In this document: piece by piece, positions 6,315 through 8,204 of the stretch
How the letters are laid out: each line of letters starts with the position of its first letter
How positions within the stretch are numbered: position 1 is the stretch's first letter
From: a bacterium
Lineage (GTDB): Bacteria > UBP14 > UBA6098 > B30-G16
Length of the DNA stretch: 8,204 nucleotides
Assembly (NCBI GenBank): GCA_030620455.1
Contig: JAUXEQ010000055.1
Coordinates: 1-8,204 of the forward strand
Direction: 5' to 3'
Translations under genes and position numbers: made by a program
Notes under the pieces: generated by a model
Database searches by the model: none
Told to the model about the DNA's origin: nothing
The model's input: only the letters and a program-made list of their open reading frames with translations

Positions 6315-7739
6315 ATGAAATCAAAAAACAAATACATTATTCTAATTTTAGCATACATTGTCGGTCTATCTATTGCCCAGAATACCACAACGATAACATT
6401 AGATGAATTTCTTAATAAACTCGAGAGAACACATCCGCTCTTTGTTCGTGAGGATATGAATGCCGATATCCTCCGTGAACAACAGAAAAGTCTTACCGGA
6501 GCGGAAGATTGGAATTTCACATCTGAAACAGGCATAAATTACACCCAACAAAATCAGGATATGTATGAATACACTGCTGGCGCTTCGATAGAGGGGAGTG
6601 TTTCACGCCATTTCTGGAATACCGGCGGTAGTATTAACGCGGGCGTTTCGATTTCCGGCACTTCGATGGATTATATTGATAATCCAATGTATTTAACCTG
6701 TTCGGATTCAAAGTTCGATAATAGTATATATGTCGGTTATTCGCAACCGCTGCTTCGTAATTGGAAAGGTTTTCTAAGCAAGTTTCAATACGAATTGAAA
6801 GGTATCGCGATAGACCTGTCCGAGGTGGAAGCTGCACAAAATAAAAAAGATTTCCTTACAGTTTATGCCGCAAGTTTTCTCGACTGGGTCTATTATATGA
6901 TGGAAGCTGAAGTAATCGAACAAAGGATAGAGCTTTGTCGCGAATCGCTGGAAAAAACACAGCAGAAACGGGCACATAATCTTGTTGATGAAGTGGATGT
7001 CATTCGTGCGGAGAACTCGCTAAGTCTGTGCGAACAGAACCGTGTTATGAACGAATCCAATATCGATGCATTGATAAAAGAACTTGAAGTCCTGACAGGC
7101 GACAATTCGCTTTCCGCTAAAATACCCATCTTCAACCTTTACGAAATTCACGAACTTCCACCACTCGATTCTATTCCTGTTTATTTAGAGTATAATTCAC
7201 TCTCACTTCAACAATTAGATATTATCTTGAAACAACTCGAATTGAATCGAAAATACAATCTCGAATCTATGAAACAAGACCTGTCGTTAACGGGTCAGCT
7301 AAGTATAGCCAGTTCCGAGGCTGGTTTTACCGATGCTCTGGTGATTGACAAGCCCAGCGCCGCGTTCATGTTGACATATACATTCCCACTTAGGAATACG
7401 TCTGCTAAAGCCAACCTTGCAACATCAGAACTTACAATCGAACAAATGCGGCTTAAGAAAAAAGAACTGGAAATCAGCATGATTTCCACAATCAGCAATC
7501 TTCATGTTCAGTTGACAAGAATGGAAAGAATACTCGATATGAACAGACAGCAGATAGAATTTGCTGAAAGACAAACCGTAGCGGAGATGGAAACATATGA
7601 CCAAGGTCGCAACGATTTGAGTTTCGTAATTCAAGCGCAGGATTCCGAAAAAAACGCACGAATGACATATGATTTTAACGCTCTTACTTATCAGAAACTC
7701 TATATCCAGTATTTGTCATTGATGGATAAGCAGTTCTGA
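6315..7739 (+). CDS. TolC-family outer-membrane efflux protein
   Basis: The protein is 474 residues, normal for the family. An SD-like AAAGGGAT precedes the ATG at 6315 by about ten bases. Residues 1-21 are a signal peptide (cleavage near SIA-QN). The mature start ITLDEFLNKLERTHPLF is the typical first TolC helix. Residues about 65-150 are rich in alternating hydrophobic/polar stretches, fitting beta-barrel strands, and end in YSQPLLRNW, a family hallmark. Long charged helices, likely the periplasmic tunnel, cover about 155-262 and 368-470 (including QKRAHNLVDEVDVIRAENSL and YDQGRNDLSFVIQAQDSE). It lies 20 bases after the exporter gene, so it is cotranscribed and should be its exit duct as a trimer. 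It lacks a lipobox Cys at the signal-peptide cleavage site, so it is not a lipoprotein. No clear intrinsic terminator follows. Confidence 0.93.
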   Translation: MKSKNKYIILILAYIVGLSIAQNTTTITLDEFLNKLERTHPLFVREDMNADILREQQKSLTGAEDWNFTSETGINYTQQNQDMYEYTAGASIEGSVSRHFWNTGGSINAGVSISGTSMDYIDNPMYLTCSDSKFDNSIYVGYSQPLLRNWKGFLSKFQYELKGIAIDLSEVEAAQNKKDFLTVYAASFLDWVYYMMEAEVIEQRIELCRESLEKTQQKRAHNLVDEVDVIRAENSLSLCEQNRVMNESNIDALIKELEVLTGDNSLSAKIPIFNLYEIHELPPLDSIPVYLEYNSLSLQQLDIILKQLELNRKYNLESMKQDLSLTGQLSIASSEAGFTDALVIDKPSAAFMLTYTFPLRNTSAKANLATSELTIEQMRLKKKELEISMISTISNLHVQLTRMERILDMNRQQIEFAERQTVAEMETYDQGRNDLSFVIQAQDSEKNARMTYDFNALTYQKLYIQYLSLMDKQF

Positions 7740-7818
7740 TAATAAAGATGTCGCGGCAATCTGACAACAGGGAAACGAAGAGGGTTATATACTTGAAATA
7801 AATTAAGGAGTAAAACCA

Positions 7819-7959
7819 ATGGTGAAACAACTCACAAAATTCGTTGGCAAATATCCTGTGCGTCAAATATTTATGATAGAAGAATACTACGACAAGCGCA
7901 TGTCCGATTTACGGAGTTTCCCCCAAAGGGGGTCACCTGGTGTGATAGCAGCAGTTTGA
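7819..7959 (+). CDS. Short ORF (46 aa) with strong RBS; probably the 5' stub of a truncated gene
   Basis: AAGGAG (7805-7810) lies eight bases before the ATG at 7819, as good an initiation site as that of tetR. The first 34 or so codons (MVKQLTKFVGKYPVRQIFMI, then EEYYDKRMSDLRSF) look like ordinary protein. From 7920 the frame runs into the CCCCCAAAGGGGG palindrome, reads QRGSPGVIAAV, and stops. I do not recognise the family. It begins 79 bases after tolC with no terminator between, so it may be a fourth operon gene. Its position is where an adaptor could be expected, but the residues show no adaptor motif. It may instead be a genuine 46-residue protein. Confidence 0.4.
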   Translation: MVKQLTKFVGKYPVRQIFMIEEYYDKRMSDLRSFPQRGSPGVIAAV

Positions 7960-8013
7960 ATTGTCATCCCTTAGGTGAAAATGTCGAGCATAGCGAGACA
8001 AAAGGGGGATTTC
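7917..8013. repeat. Palindrome-rich, repeat-like intergenic element
   Basis: TTTCCCCC at the left and GGGGGATTT at the right form imperfect ends of a 97-base block. Inside are a perfect hairpin CCCCC-AAA-GGGGG (7920-7932), an inverted repeat TCAC-N5-GTGA in TCACCTGGTGTGA (7933-7945), and a second palindrome at 7966-8010. There ATCCC pairs with GGGAT around an inner hairpin TGTCGAGC-ATA-GCGAGACA (7982-8000). The style is that of a dispersed non-coding repeat or a small non-autonomous element. Only one copy is in the window, so dispersal is inferred. No target-site duplication was identified. Confidence 0.42.
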
Positions 8014-8204
8014 TAATGGCAACTACTTGGTGATCTTATAGCTCTCATTTCCTCAAAGCCACTCCATCTCTCCCATAACTCCTTGCCTTGTAATAATAAC
8101 TGCGGAGTTTTGCGAGGAGAAAGTCACACATGGGATCGATCCTATCGAAATGATGTATTTCTCCTAACTATTTCCCTTAATAAATATGTATACAATATTA
8201 TTGA

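Larger units (their letters stand above)
7740..8204. other. Region after the efflux operon with no full gene
   Basis: Apart from the 46-codon ORF and the palindromic block, no convincing gene is visible to the right edge. The minus strand has 28 codons from ATG at 8131 to the TGA at 8045, and another minus frame is open for about 35 codons over the same bases; neither has a convincing start. A perfect palindrome GGATCGATCC lies at 8133-8142, and the last 40 bases are very AT-rich. No terminator for the operon was found. Confidence 0.6.

Noticed and set aside
7740..7818. Search for a terminator after tolC
   Set aside because: No stem followed by a T-tract was found; transcription may continue into the 46-codon ORF.
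8045..8131. 28-codon minus-strand ORF with ATG start
   Set aside because: Too short, no strong SD at proper distance, and another frame is equally open over the same bases.
1..8204. CRISPR arrays, tRNA and rRNA genes
   Set aside because: No regularly spaced direct repeats, and no tRNA or rRNA signature seen on either strand.

Overview
The window reads as an AT-leaning bacterial chromosome segment, most likely from an uncultured member or relative of the Fibrobacteres-Chlorobi-Bacteroidetes (FCB) group, such as a Cloacimonadota- or WOR-3-like lineage. This is inferred from one multidomain secreted protein whose C-terminal domain starts with a PNPFNS motif, typical of FlgD-like/type IX sorting tails. 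The strong Shine-Dalgarno sequences (AAGGAGG, AAGGAG) and TTGACA -35 boxes argue against a typical Bacteroidota member, which use a different promoter consensus and often lack SD sites. The taxonomic call is tentative.

Layout. (1) 1-2070, minus strand: a large secreted cysteine peptidase of the C10 (streptopain) family, with signal peptide, propeptide, catalytic domain, PPC-like domain, Ig-like domain and a C-terminal sorting/FlgD-like domain cut by the left edge. (2) 2071-2566: a 496-base intergenic region. It holds a possible promoter for the peptidase, a near-consensus plus-strand promoter followed about 130 bases later by a very good intrinsic terminator (a candidate small RNA or mini-gene), and a second promoter with two inverted repeats ahead of the regulator. 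(3) 2567-7739, plus strand: a compact operon of a TetR-family repressor, an RND-family inner-membrane exporter overlapping it by 4 bases, and a TolC-family outer-membrane channel 20 bases further on. (4) 7740-8204: a short ORF with an excellent ribosome binding site that loses its coding character at a palindromic, repeat-like element. No other gene is visible to the right edge.

How it works together. The exporter and TolC-like protein should form an envelope-spanning efflux pump under local TetR control. Four AATGA half-sites in two inverted repeats, lying over the promoter and leader, suggest autoregulation. No periplasmic adaptor (membrane fusion protein) gene is present in the operon, so the adaptor is encoded elsewhere, lost, or not used. 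The peptidase is divergent and separately transcribed, with no visible functional link to the pump.

I found no complete novel multi-gene system. The most interesting items are the promoter-terminator unit at 2244-2412, the paired operator-like repeats, the missing adaptor, and the truncated ORF next to a structured repeat.
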